Assembly: GCA_008802785.1 (NCBI GenBank)
Contig: VUYT01000033.1
Span: 62,001 to 126,000, forward strand
Direction of reading: 5' to 3'
Source: Symmetrospora coprosmae
Lineage: Eukaryota; Basidiomycota; Cystobasidiomycetes; Symmetrosporaceae
DNA: 64,000 nucleotides
In this document: positions 32,581 through 43,682 of the stretch, piece after piece
Layout: each line of letters begins with the position of its first letter
Numbering within the stretch: position 1 is the first letter of the stretch
Program-made: the position numbers and the translations under genes
The notes under the pieces: model-generated
The model's input: only the letters and a program-made list of their open reading frames with translations
The model's database searches: none
What the model was told of the DNA's origin: nothing

Positions 32581-34425
32581 ATGGGCCTCTTCTCCTGGTT
32601 CCGGCGTGTGAGGAGCTGCTCCTCTCCCTTGCTCACTGCCGGGCGTCAACGTGCTGGACTGACGTGCACGTCATGCATGGATGGCACCGTCTCGTCATGG
32701 CTCTGTCCATGCAGAAGCCCGCTGGGGACGACAACGACTTTGAGACCATCCTCTCTGGCCTCGAGACGTCGATCCGCGCACACGAGGAGGCGCTCGCCTT
32801 CATCAAGCAGCGCGAACACCGCGCCGTCATCCTCTTTACGACGTACTCTACGTGCGCCTGGCTCGTCTACGTCCTCGCGTGGTGGTTCGGCGCGCTCGAC
32901 TACGGCCACGGCCATGGCCACGGCCATGGCCACGGCCATGGCGCTGCATACGCACACGACGAGGAGCACGATGCTGGGCTGGAAGAGCTCGAGCTCCTCT
33001 CGCGCGCCCTCAAGACGCTGCCCGTGGGCGCAGTCCCCATTCTGTGGGTCCCTGGCTACATGTGCCATCAAAGTCGGTCATGCGGCCCCCAGAACTGACT
33101 GCGCTCTCCCACGCGTGCAGGATCTTCTTCACTCGCCGGATAGTCAAGTGGTGGTACAGGCGCAAGCAAGAGGCCGAGAGTGCGTCCGCCCGCTTCCAGC
33201 TCTCTGCTGTACTGCGTCTTGACGCTGCTCTGCTCCTTGGGCTACCCCCACCACGCAGACAAGCAGCTGACAGCGCTCCGCAAGCGGCAGCGGGACCAGC
33301 TCGACAAGCTCAAGAAGCTGTCCAACTACGACAAGATCACAGAGATGCTCGAGCGGCACGGCCAGCTGCCTCCGCGCTCCCCCGTGCACGCTCCCAACGC
33401 CTTTGGCACACCGGCTGGGAAACCGCGCCCGGGCAGCGCGAGCGCGTTCAGCACGCCTGTGGGCAGAGGACAAGGATCAGCACCGCCGCTCACGCCCGCA
33501 CAGCAGCAGCAGCAGCAGCAGGCGCTGGTAGCGGCGCAGCAGAATGCGTCAAGGCAGCAGGGAACAGGGCCTGTCGCAGGCAAGAGAGGGTTCCCCGCTC
33601 CGCCACCCGCGTTCGGTCGGCCCGGGCAGCTGCCGGCGACGCCTGGTGCAGGCGGGCCGTACTCTGCTGGTCCACAAGAACAGCTACGTGCGTGCGCGTC
33701 TCGATTCACGGTCCAGTCCTCACAGTCCCTCGCTCACGCTCGCTTGCGTGCGCGCTTCCTCCTCCTCTTTGCCCACAGCGCCGCAGAACTTCCAAAAAGG
33801 CTTTATCGACCGGATCGCAGAGGCCCTTCTAGGCGGAGCAGAGAGCGAGGATTCACCCACGTCGAAATACGCGCTCATCTGCCAACGGTGCTTCTCGCAC
33901 AATGGGCTGTGCCTCAAGGACGAAATCCTGGACATCCGTGCGTACTGAAACCCAGCTTAGCAGGTTGCCCTACTTCCTTTTGGGAGGTGATGGCTGGCTG
34001 TGCTGCTTCAAGTGGCTGACGGGGTCTTTGTGTTTGCAGAGTTCATCTGCTCCAAGTGCGGCTTCCTGAACCCGTCGAGGCGCGCGCGGATGACGGGAGG
34101 GATGGGTGGCGCAGTCTCTGCAGGGCCGAGCGCGCCAGCGGAGGCAGCAGCGGAAGATGCGGCTGTGCATAGCGCGACGGAGCGGCAGCCAGCAGCTGCG
34201 CGGGGCAGTGAGAGCGATGACGCGATGAGCGAGGCGGACGGCGAGGACACGCCTGACGCGCGTCGAGGGGTTGAGTCGGCGGTGGAGACGAGGACGAGCA
34301 GGGTCAAGGAGGATCCAAGGAAGGCGAACCTGCGGAGCAGACGGAGTCGGAAGAGCATGGGGGATGGAGGGCGAGACGGCGACGGTGAATGCGACGGCGA
34401 TGGAAACGATGTGGAGATGGAGTAG
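32581..34425 (+). CDS. LNP1: Lunapark-family ER junction protein
   Basis: Membrane protein that stabilises three-way junctions of the tubular ER. Exons 32581..32607, 32715..33043, 33121..33179, 33259..33687, 33779..33937 and 34040..34425, 462 residues. A tiny first exon (MGLFSWFRR) is followed by a cytosolic helix, TM1 (ILFTTYSTCAWLVYVLAWWF, about 51-70), a loop with a (Gly-His)6 run at 73-84, TM2 (VGAVPILIFFTRRIVKWWY) and a coiled coil (LRKRQRDQLDKLKKL). The diagnostic zinc finger is split by an intron: YALICQRCFSHNGLC ... FICSKCGFLNPSRR. A Pro/Gln-rich segment (CAG run near 33500) lies before it, and the tail is acidic and basic by turns. The Gly-His run in the predicted lumenal loop is unusual. 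Confidence 0.92.
32904..32942 (+). repeat. Coding (GGCCAY)6 repeat in Lunapark
   Basis: Six tandem hexamers, alternating GGCCAC and GGCCAT, encoding six Gly-His pairs. Confidence 0.9.
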
Positions 34426-34581
34426 CGAGCGACGCGTCTCACCGGTCAAGGCCGTGGGGTTGACGCGCCGCACGAGGAGGGCGAATGTGGCGCGCATTAC
34501 CGTTCTGATGGACAATGCGGATTGCTTCTCTGATTGCTCCGTTGCCCCGTTTTGCACATTATTGCTGGCAATTGCGGCTCA

Positions 34582-34602
34582 CCCCCTCCCTCCCTCCCTC
34601 CC
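34582..34602 (-). repeat. G-quadruplex-type motif, minus strand
   Basis: Five runs of at least three C on the plus strand, separated by single T. Confidence 0.8.
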
Positions 34603-34828
34603 TCCGAGTGGCCCCTCCCCTCTCCGCCCGCCCAGTTTTCGCCCTGCTGAGCACAGGCAGGCCAGTTCGAGCCCGACACCTTCAGCTTCACCTTCACCAC
34701 GATATTCAGTACAACGGCAGGCCAACGCAGGGCAGGACGACAATCAGCCTCACGATCCAGAGAGGGCGCCCCTCAATATCGCAAGCGTACGTTCCGAGAC
34801 TGCTGCGCTGTGTCGAGGAGGAAACAGA

Positions 34829-34843
34829 GGGAGGGAGGGAGGG
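34829..34843 (+). repeat. G-quadruplex-type motif, plus strand
   Basis: Four GGG runs separated by single A. Confidence 0.85.
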
Positions 34844-35283
34844 TGGATGGAGCCTGGGCGGGCGGGCGAGCTCGACGGGGGCATCGCTCGGCGCAACGAT
34901 AAAGGGGGAAGCAAGGACGGCGCAAACACGGCGCGCATCAACGAGAGGGGATGTGCATATAACATGCAGCGTGCCCCTTGCTAGTGTTCGAGCTGCCCGC
35001 CCGCTCGCCCGCCAGTCAGCCAGCCAGCTGGGCAGCTGCCTTCGCTGGGTTGGGCGGTGTGGGAGGCAGCAGCGTGCGAGGAGCGAGATCAACGACAGGG
35101 ATGGGCGGGAAAGGGCACGCAGACACAGCACCCATAGCGTATGTGTGTGCAGAGGGGCAGACGAACTGACGCGCGGCTTCGTCTCTCTCTGTCCTTGTGT
35201 TCTGCCATGCGCAGTCTTCAACGCTTCCGAGCGAGCGGATCCTAGGGAGAGATACAACAACAACGTCTAAACGGTAACGAACG

Positions 35284-37103
35284 ATGGCAGACTCGACACA
35301 GGAAGTAGATCTCGACTCGGTCATTGACAGGTTGCTCGAAGGTGTGTGTCCCGTCTTGCTTTGGTCGAGGCAGCAGCAGCAGTCGCCATTACCGCCGCCG
35401 TGGCCGCCCATTCGCCCCTCACCCGCCGCCCGCCAGCCTGGGCCCTGTTGAAGGCCGGCAACGACGAGCACTGGACGATTGCTGCACAGGGAGGGCAAGA
35501 CGCTGGGTGTCACCATCAAGCAGCACACTGCAGGCAGCTTTGGAAGCGCGGAAACGGGATGGGATGCGGTCCCTCGCCTGCAACCACTTGCGGCACCCGG
35601 GTCTGGAGCCCGGTCACCCGCGGCAGGCAAGCGATACACGTCTCGCGCGTTCAACAAGGACAGCATCCAGGTCGACGAGCGGCCTACACTCGTCAACATT
35701 AGAACTCAGCGCGCACAAGAGCATGTCGCCAACGAGACTGCTGCTGCTGCCCTCCGCACAACCACCAGAGTTGGAAAAGCGCTCGGCTGACCCCGCTCTA
35801 CATCCCTCGACTCGTCCGAACAGTCCGAGGGAACCGGCCAGGAAAGCAGGTCCAGCTAGGCGAGGCAGAGATTCGGTTCCTGTGCACAAAAGCAAGAGAG
35901 ATCTTCATCAACCAACCCATCCTGCTCGAGCTCGAGGCGCCGATAAAGATCTGCGGTGCGTCTGCTCGCCCTAGCGTGCCCGCGCCTCTGGTGAGGTTTT
36001 CAGGCTCCAGCTCACGGCGTGCTGTGTCTCGTCCGCATGTACAGGCGACATCCACGGACAGTATTACGACCTCCTCCGTCTGTTCGAATACGGCGGGTTC
36101 CCACCCGAAGCCAACTACCTCTTCCTCGGCGACTATGTCGACCGAGGGAAGCAGTCGCTCGAGACCATCTGCCTGCTGCTTGCGTACAAGGTCAGTGTCA
36201 GGCCCATCTTCGCATCTCCTGGAGAGGCGCAGGGAGCTGAAAATGTCAGGTTCGCCGCCCATCAGATCAAATATCCCGAAAACTTCTTCATCCTCCGAGG
36301 CAACCACGAGTGCGCGAGTATCAATCGCATCTACGGCTTTTACGACGAATGTGAGCCAGCGCAGAGCCGAGCGTATCGTGTATCGGGAAGGGCTATCGTG
36401 TCTGATGCTGGGTGTTTCTCCACTACCACAAGGCAAGCGGCGGTACAACATCAAGCTGTGGAAGACCTTCACCGACTGCTTCAACTGCCTCCCGATCGCG
36501 GCCATCATTGACGAGAAGATCTTTACGATGCACGGCGGACTATCGCCGGACCTGCAGTCGATGGAGCAGATCCGGCGCGTGATGCGGCCAACGGACGTGC
36601 CCGATACGGGCCTGCTGTGCGACCTGCTGTGGAGCGACCCAGACAAGGACATTACGGGCTGGAGTGAGAACGACCGCGGCGTCAGCTTCACGTTTGGGCC
36701 CGACGTGGTTAGCCGCTTCCTCCAGAAACACGACATGGACCTCATCTGCCGCGCGCACCAGGTTGTCGAGGACGGATACGAGTTCTTTGCAAAGAGACAG
36801 CTCGTCACGCTCTTTTCGGCGCCCAATTACTGCGGAGAGGTGCGTGTCGACTGGCTTCTGGCGCTTCGCTTTCTGCCACTCCGATCTTTTGCTGGCCTGC
36901 CAGGTGCTAACAGGACGGACTTGCATTACACGCAGTTTGACAATTCGGGTGCAATGATGTCGGTCGACGAGACGCTGCTCTGCTCGTTCCAAATCCTCAA
37001 ACCCGCAGAGAAGAAGGCCAAGTTTCAGTACGGAGGGATGAACGTCGGAAGACCCGTCACGCCGCCAAGGAAGCAGAAGAAGAAGGGCGGGGATAGCAAG
37101 TAA
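35284..37103 (+). CDS. GLC7: Serine/threonine protein phosphatase PP1 catalytic subunit
   Basis: Dual-metal Ser/Thr phosphatase; with targeting subunits it controls mitosis, glycogen metabolism and transcription. Exons 35284..35341, 35824..35955, 36045..36190, 36266..36350, 36433..36839 and 36936..37103, 331 residues, the usual length. Metal and catalytic motifs are intact: [44 protein letters not shown], then HGGLSP and [33 protein letters not shown] carries the toxin-binding loop. The C-terminus has TPPR, the conserved Cdk site context. Intron 1 is 482 nt, about six times the local norm, and contains a 103-codon open frame. Assignment to PP1 rather than PP2A or PP4 is certain from the near identity with known PP1 sequence. 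Confidence 0.97.
35479..35790 (+). other. Open frame nested in PP1 intron 1
   Basis: A 103-codon ATG-to-stop frame (for example [20 protein letters not shown]) lies wholly inside the large first intron. PP1 homology is continuous across the flanking exons ([12 protein letters not shown]), so it is not part of the phosphatase. It may be chance, an alternative exon or a nested gene. Confidence 0.3.
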
Positions 37104-37768
37104 AGGCCGGAGGAGAGCTGTTGATGGAAGTAACGATGAGCGGAGATGAGGCTGGGCGAGAGATGGGAGGTCCGGTGCGGTGACGGCGGAGCAAGCCCGC
37201 CGGGTCCCTGCTCCCGCCTCTCTCGCTCTCTCAGTCTGTTGTCTGTTATCAGACACGGACGAAAGCAAACAAGAAGGCGCAGTCACGACATCGACATCTG
37301 TTTCAGCCCTGTTACCCAGGAGGAACGTCCCACCCACTCTCTCACACGCGCACTCCGACACCCATCTCGACCCGTACATCTCACCCCTCCTACCGCTCGC
37401 ATTGCGCACACGCCCCACGCCCCTCTCGACGACGTATTTCCTCTGTTTTTGGCAACCCTGCACACGCCCTCCACGTGTACATGAACACTTCATGCCCCGC
37501 ACTGCCGCCGTTGTATTGTAACACTCCTATCTCTGGTTATCCCAGGGTCGCATTACCCTCTGCATCCCGCATATCGGCTTGTAGGTTGGTGCGTCTCGGA
37601 CATGGTTCCTCGCCCTCCTTGTTTAAGGCCGCTCTCAGTAGCGCGCAATTGTTAGGGCCCTTCAAGGTGGTGGCTACGGGTTCACGGTCGCGCATCTATT
37701 TCGTTCATCTAATCCGGAAAAGCAGAGAACAACGAACCTCGCTCTAGGATACGGCATGAATTCGGATG
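37104..37768. other. Convergent 3' intergenic region
   Basis: About 665 bases between the PP1 stop and the Pro-rich gene stop. I see nothing in it. Confidence 0.35.
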
Positions 37769-38530
37769 TCATCTCCTCCTCTCGATGGAAGACGTGCTGT
37801 CCTGGGAATGGTCTCGTCGACGGTCGCGGCGCTCACGGTGCTCTTGGCGACGTTGTGAGGAACTCGAACCGCCGCCAAAGATACTACCCAGGCCTCGCTC
37901 CAGCTTGCCAGCAAGGTAACCGGGCACATCGCGGACTGCCTGTCTGGCAGCCTGGCTGTCGCTCAGTCCCTCGTATCCTGGGGCACGGTTTCCTCGCTGA
38001 GTGTGGTAGAGATCGAGCGAGCGGTCGAAGACAACGCCACCAAGTGCGCTTAAAGGTAGTCGCTCGACCGGGCGCTGGGGCGGCGGACGAGATGTGAGGC
38101 TAGGAGGCGTCGGCGCCCGCCGACCGAGCGGAGTGAAGTCGAAGCTGGATCGCCGCCCATCGTCGGGTCGCGGAACAGCAGGACTGGGAATGGTATCGGT
38201 CGTCATGTTGCGACGGACCATCTGGCGCTCCGGATTCGCCGTCGGGCTGCTATTTCGGAAGGAGCTGTTGCTGTGTGCGCTGGTGGAGCGAGGCGGGGGT
38301 GGCCTGTAATTGGCTCCAATGGGCGGAGGAGGATAGTTGGCATACCCGCTCCCTGCACCTGCCTGCTGTCCGGAGGGAGGTGCCTGCCGCGGCGTTCGGT
38401 AGTTGGCTCCGATGGGCGGTGGGGCGATAGGGCTGTAATCCCTTCGCGCTGGCTGAGGTACCTGCTGGGGCTGCTGTGGCCGATAGCGACGGTCCCGGTC
38501 GGAGGAAGGAGGAGGGTACTGGCCTGACAT
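37769..38530 (-). CDS. Proline-rich protein of unknown function
   Basis: Uninterrupted frame of 253 residues. The N-terminal half is Pro/Tyr/Arg-rich with two copies of PPPIGANYR (near residues 38 and 73) and PPPP runs, typical of SH3- or WW-binding disordered regions. The middle has RRSSFDFTPLGRRAPTPPSL. A short possibly folded part follows (LPLSALGGVVFDRSLDLYHT, GYLAGKLERGLGSIFGGG) and the C-terminus is Arg/Glu/Ser-rich. A clear TATA box lies about 125 bases before the start codon. No family recognised. Confidence 0.65.
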   Translation of the reverse strand: MSGQYPPPSSDRDRRYRPQQPQQVPQPARRDYSPIAPPPIGANYRTPRQAPPSGQQAGAGSGYANYPPPPIGANYRPPPPRSTSAHSNSSFRNSSPTANPERQMVRRNMTTDTIPSPAVPRPDDGRRSSFDFTPLGRRAPTPPSLTSRPPPQRPVERLPLSALGGVVFDRSLDLYHTQRGNRAPGYEGLSDSQAARQAVRDVPGYLAGKLERGLGSIFGGGSSSSQRRQEHRERRDRRRDHSQDSTSSIERRR

Positions 38531-38652
38531 GTTTGACAGTGTGGTTCTGGCGCCGTGTCGAGATGGCCGGCGAGAGTACTACGGGACGTGTGCGAGACAG
38601 AGAAGAACGGAGAGGTGGAGAGGAGCAGACCGACATTCGAGCTCTTGCCTGG

Positions 38653-38660
38653 CTTATATA
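38653..38660 (-). promoter_or_regulatory. TATA box of the Pro-rich gene
   Basis: TATATAAG on the minus strand, 123-130 bases upstream of the ATG at 38530. Confidence 0.5.
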
Positions 38661-39000
38661 GGGCAAAGTCCCCTGCCAAGACGGTCCTATGGGTGGTGAG
38701 CTTTCGCCGTCCCGCAGTACAGACACGGCTGTGTACCCAAAGGGCGCAGACAGAGACCGCGGATTCCGCTGTCCGCATCTTGTGGTAGGATGTATTCCCT
38801 TTCTCAGCGCCAGGGTCCGACGGAGGTCGTGAACAGCCTCGTGGCGATGTCCGTAGAGCTTCCGGTAATCTGACTCGGCCTGCGCTTGTCAGGGAGCTGC
38901 AGGCTGTCGAGTCAGTCTGCGTGCACAGCCCCTGCAAGGCTGCTGGTGAGATAGAGCAGGCCGACGCATGAGACTCGGAGGGACCGTCCGAGCACGCCTG

Positions 39001-39291
39001 ATGGGAGATCAGCGGCACTCAGACGATTTCGAAGGTTGGAGCGCGGCGCATGCAGCGTGGCAGTCGTTTCATCGGGAGACATATTTCTTGCGGGCCCGTA
39101 GAGTCTTGCGGGGTTTGTACAAAGCGCAGCGGAAACGAAGAGCTCAGTTCGCTCAGCAGTTCAGGCAGGCCACGGTGGGCATTGAGAAGTCAGTGAGAAT
39201 CTCTGCAGGATGGTGCGTGCCGAGGTCTGTGCCGCCGTCAGTATCCGGAGGCTCAGCTGCAGGTCTCAACACCTCCAATTTCCCGCAGTGA
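39001..39291 (+). CDS. Possible small basic protein
   Basis: ATG at 39001 opens a 96-codon frame: MGDQRHSDDFEGWSAAHAAW, then a strongly basic helix-like part (RARRVLRGLYKAQRKRRAQF). The first 65 residues look protein-like; the rest is poorer. No family recognised, no conserved neighbour evidence. May be a first exon or chance. Confidence 0.3.
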   Translation: MGDQRHSDDFEGWSAAHAAWQSFHRETYFLRARRVLRGLYKAQRKRRAQFAQQFRQATVGIEKSVRISAGWCVPRSVPPSVSGGSAAGLNTSNFPQ

Positions 39292-39965
39292 AGGCGAGAA
39301 TGCACAATGGCCGCACAACCAGGAGAGCCGACGTGCTGCTGGCTGGCGAGACCATGACTGCGCAGCGTTGACTGAAGTTGCACTTCACCGCATGCTGACA
39401 GCAAGGCATGCTCGTCGAAAGGAATGCCGGCGACTTGGTCGCAGATGGGCACATGGGACCCACTGGCACTCTGCCAGACTGCGCTTGCTGATTGTTGTTC
39501 TGCCTGCACGCTGACGGTTGATGGACTCCATCTGAAGGCGCTGCACTGACCGTCATATTGACATCTCTCGCTCTCTCTTCCAGCGCCGAGTCCAGCTTCC
39601 AGCTCCAGCATTCTCGGGCCAAAAGTCGCGGCCGAGCCTGGACCCGCGAGTCGTAGCCATCATCGTCGAACCAGCTGCGAGGGCAAGCTCCAGCTCGGCT
39701 GTGGAAGGAGTGACGCGCGTGTCGGAAAAGACGGTGTTCTTTGTCGCAGCATCTGGTCTTCCCGGTCGCCTCTGCTCGCTCTCTCTCCAGCGCGTCCGGC
39801 GACCGTTGCCACCCCGCAAGCCAATTCCGCGAGTGCCTATCCACGGTTGTAGGAAGGCCTGAGGATACACAGGTAAGCTTAACGATCCTGATCATGTGCA
39901 GCTATCCGACTTGCGGCTGACGGGTCGCTCGACTATACCGAGTCTACAGCCGCGACTCAGGAATC
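39292..39965. promoter_or_regulatory. Upstream region of the 1100-residue orphan
   Basis: About 675 bases with no supported gene; minus-strand frames of up to 209 codons here lack recognisable features. Confidence 0.3.
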
Positions 39966-42900
39966 ATGCCCGATACAGCCGTCTCGCCGCTCCCCACCAC
40001 CTTCGTACAGTCACCTTCCGTCGAGGACCTTCTGTCCGCTCGGAGCAAGCGCTGTCTGGCCGGACAGAGCGTGTATAGCGCTCTGTCCATGAGCACCGAC
40101 ATCATCGACCTCCCGGAAGCAGCCCGCCTTGCAATGCAGCATGAGTCCGAGAACGGCGTCTGGAGTCCCGCAATGACAAGCTCGGACGACGGCACAGAAT
40201 GCCAGCATACTGCAGCATCGCAACATCGGGATCTAACATTGGGCCTCGCCACGCCCACAATGAGCGAGAGTCAATACTCGCCGAGCCTGGCCAATGTCGC
40301 GTGGGGAGGAAACGGCGAGAAGGAGAACGCTGAGCCTACCGAGGCTCGCTCGGCGACCCCGGACTCGCCATCGAAGCGCGTCCTCAATGCGCGCAACCTC
40401 GTCATCAGTACAGCTTTGTCGGCCGCGCACCCTTATCCAACCCACTCGACCACGCCTGCAATGCCCTCGGCCCGGTCAGCACAGATTGAGGTCCCTTCCG
40501 TACCACCAACAGCCCGTTCGTTGCCAGAGACCGCACCTCCAGCGTCGGCTACATCAGCACTCCCGACCGCGCCACTAACCGCCATCCCGCCGCACATCAC
40601 ACGTCCCAGGCGGCGCTCGTCCCTCGACTCGTTCGCCTCGAGCCTGGCAGCTTCGCTGCACGAAGACGACGACCCGACAATGACGCTCAACCAGGCATCC
40701 CTGCAGCGGATGCAGTCGTTCCTCGGGCCCAAGATGCGGCACGTCTCGCCTGCACCCTGGAGCAACAACCAGAACCCGTCACTCTCGCTGGACGGTATGG
40801 AGGGCAGCAGCATCGATGGCATCTCCGTCTACACCTCCAGCAGCTCATTCTGGACCGACGATGACCCAGAGATCGGGTCGGTGCAGCAGGCGACAAAGAC
40901 ACCCCGCAGCAGGAGTGTGAAGGAGGCGCTCGGTCTTGCGCGCGCAGAGATCCATAGCGGCGCTTCTGCAACGAGCGCTCTTAAGGGCCTCGGACTTGCT
41001 TTGGCTGCGGCTGCAGCGGGGGCGGCGAGTAATACAACGGCATCGCCACCACCTGGCTCGTCGTCTTCGTCAGCGACCGCCAGGCCCAGCATGAGCAGCG
41101 AGCGGTCGACAAAGTCGCGCACAACGACTGCCTCCTCCGACACCATGTCCGTGCTAGGCGGCAAGATCTCATTACAAGCCAGTAGAAAAGGCAAGGGCGC
41201 TGCTCCGCCGCTGCCACGCACCGAAAGCAGAGGCGACATCGTCTCGTCTTCACCGCCGCCCGCGATACCTGTGCACACCACTATGGTTGTCACCAACATC
41301 GTCCGCTCGAGGACGCCCGAACCGCCCCGCTCAGCCGGGCTGCCGGCGACCACTTCAGAGAGCCTGGCAGCGTCTACGACTTTGGCTGGTGCAGGGGTTG
41401 GCCAAGCGCGCCGTCGCAGTCTCTCTGCAATTGAGCTGCGGGAGAAGGAGGCAAAGGCAGCAGAAGTCACAGCTACAGGTGCGGGAGCTGAAGCTCTCAG
41501 CGATGCTATCGCAAGCAAGGAGGATCAGGCATTGGCGCAGGTGCCGTTAGTGACAACGCCTAGTACCATCACGGGCCAACCTCGTGCCGCCTCGCCAGTC
41601 AGCAATCTCTCCTCGTCAATCGGCTCGTCCAAACAATCCGCTGATACCGGTCGACGACCTACAATGGTGTCGCGCAAGCGTCCGCCCGTCTATCACCAGG
41701 ACTCTGCCGCGTCCATCGACTCCGTAGGCACACTCGCTAGTCAGAGCACAGCGACCACTGCAGCACGAAGTGGTTCATCGGGGGGAACTGGCACGCCGTC
41801 GACTTCGATGTCATCGCTGCCCTCCGCCGGCTCGGATCAGTCTGAAGTGACAGACAAGGCGAATGGTGAGCCAAGGTCGTCTTATGCGGTGCTCATGCTG
41901 CCACTGACACTCTTTCCTCTGGCTTCCTCTGGCAGTTCTGAACATGAAGCTCATCCCGCTCGACCTCGCGCGAGAGCGGGAGCGAGACTGCGTCACTGGG
42001 GCATCGCTCGGCCGGGCTCAAGCGAGCGCACCACCTGTGTCGTACCAGCTACCTTCCGCGAAGCCCGCACCTGCACCTTTCCCAGCTCCTTCGATGCCCC
42101 TTCCGCCTGTGCCCACCAATCCAGCGGCTGCCCACCCCAAGGCAATCAAGACGAAGAAGAGCGGCTTCCTCAAGCTTTTCAAGCCGCGCGACGAGCTGCC
42201 AGCTGCCATGCCTAGTCGACTCGCTGTTGTGGGCGACATCGGACCGCACAGTCTTGCTATCGCTGCCGGCGGTAGGAGCGTGTCGGGCCCGATGGACCTG
42301 AGGAGAGGCGAGGGCACGGACATTGCCGGAGGCGGCGACGGAACGGCTCGCCTGGCAGCCGTTCGGACGGAACCCTCCTCAGCACTGCCATTCCCCGCAC
42401 CGAAAGCCAACAGCACAGGAGCTCCGTCACCCGTCCTGACCTCGTCCACTGGAGCTGGTGGTATCGAGATGAGCGAAGCCACCCGTCGAGCGAATGCTTC
42501 AGCCCCGGCTGCAGTGTCGCTCTCGCAGACAGGGCAGTCTGCCACCGGCGTGAAGCCACCTGTTGCACCTGGCGCCAGTACTGCTTTACCAGACATGGGG
42601 ACTGGCGGGAGCAAGGCAAAGCGGCAGTTTGCACAGGCACAGAATGCTGCGGGCCTGGCACCCAGTCTCAGCTTGCGGCCCGTATCGATGATGTTTTCGA
42701 GCATGCCGCAGGCCTTCCTTGCGGACCTCGAAGCCGCCGAAACGCGCAGGCAGCATCTCTGTGCTGGTACTGCCGATGCTGCTCTGCCCAGCCCTGGACC
42801 CGCACGCACGCCAGATACCCCTTCATTCGTGTTCTTCGACCCGGACAACATCGTCACCCCTCCAGGCGCAGGCGCATCCGGCTCCCTGCCCGCTCTGGAC

Positions 42901-43338
42901 GCTGCTGCTTCTGCAGCCAGTGGCAAGTCCTCAGGCATCGCTACGACTTTTGGCCTTCCAACTCCACCGCACTCAGCCTCATCAGCGCGCACGTCTGTTG
43001 TGCAGCCGCCGCTATCGCCCTCGCTCCTGCAGAAGCAGCAGCGTCATCTCGCACTCGAGAGCAACAGCGAGGCGACCGCCGCCGCAGCCTATCGTGCCCG
43101 GATCGTGCAGCTTGAGAACCAGCTGCGCTCGCTCAGCATTCAGCTGCATGCCGCACGAGACGGGCGAGAGGCAGAGCAGCTCCCGGTTGCAGAAGATGCG
43201 GAGACGCAGAGGAGTGGGTCGCCAACCCCTGTCTGCGATAGGTGCGGCTGCTCGTGCAGATCGGGGAGGAACGATTCAATCCTTGCTCGGCCGCGCATGG
43301 TTGGACATGGTAACATGTTCAGTTCAGGCAGAGGGTGA
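39966..43338 (+). CDS. Large Ser/Ala/Pro-rich protein of unknown function
   Basis: Exons 39966..41865 and 41936..43338, 1100 residues; the 70-nt intron (GTGAGC ... GGCAG) joins DKAN to VLNMKLIPLDLARERERD in phase. The protein is mostly low-complexity Ser/Thr/Ala/Pro with many possible phosphorylation sites. More conserved-looking islands: SPSVEDLLSARSKRCLAGQS near 15, RPRRRSSLDSFASSLAASLH near 215, KKSGFLKLFKPRDELP near 720, and a coiled-coil segment (YRARIVQLENQLRSLSIQLH) near 1035. It ends with a Cys cluster (VCDRCGCSCRSG) that might bind metal. No membrane segment. This pattern fits a polarity, septation or signalling scaffold, but that is speculation; I recognise no family. Confidence 0.75.
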
Positions 43339-43682
43339 TTTCGTTGATCATATCTGCGCGTGGCTTTGTTGTTCGTACAACGTTATGAGAACGATGGCAT
43401 TCTGCGCAACTTGGTCACTGTCTCGCGCTGTGTAGTACCATATTCGCCCCACATTGTCCGGTTGACTACCACGCCCACGAGGGCTATATCGATACAGACT
43501 GACGGAAACACACGGCTTGAGACCTTTGAGCGCGCGTTGGAGAAGCCGGGCGATCGTGCCTGTATGGACACCTATGATCTGTTCGGGCGCGGAAGCCATC
43601 ACTAGTAGGATGCGGACATTGACGTTTGCATCATGTTCTGACTCGAAGGGTTCGCTGGCCCGCCTGCCAGCTTCGTGACACA
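43339..43682. other. Convergent 3' intergenic region
   Basis: About 345 bases; nothing seen. Confidence 0.35.

Larger units (their letters stand above)
34426..35283. promoter_or_regulatory. Region upstream of protein phosphatase 1, with two G-quadruplex-type runs
   Basis: About 860 bases. A C-run with five CCC blocks at 34582-34602 (G-rich on the minus strand) and a GGGA repeat at 34829-34843 on the plus strand are near-perfect reverse complements, about 225 bases apart. The long frames across the region are simple-sequence artefacts. Confidence 0.5.

Noticed and set aside
34515-35270. 251-codon open frame upstream of PP1
   Set aside because: Driven by CCCT and GGGA simple repeats, with no domain; better read as promoter or leader.
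39266-39895. 209-codon minus-strand open frame
   Set aside because: No recognisable motif, irregular composition and no splice partner; treated as chance.
42018-42992. 324-codon minus-strand open frame
   Set aside because: Shadow of the 1100-residue orphan on the other strand, with no recognisable features of its own.
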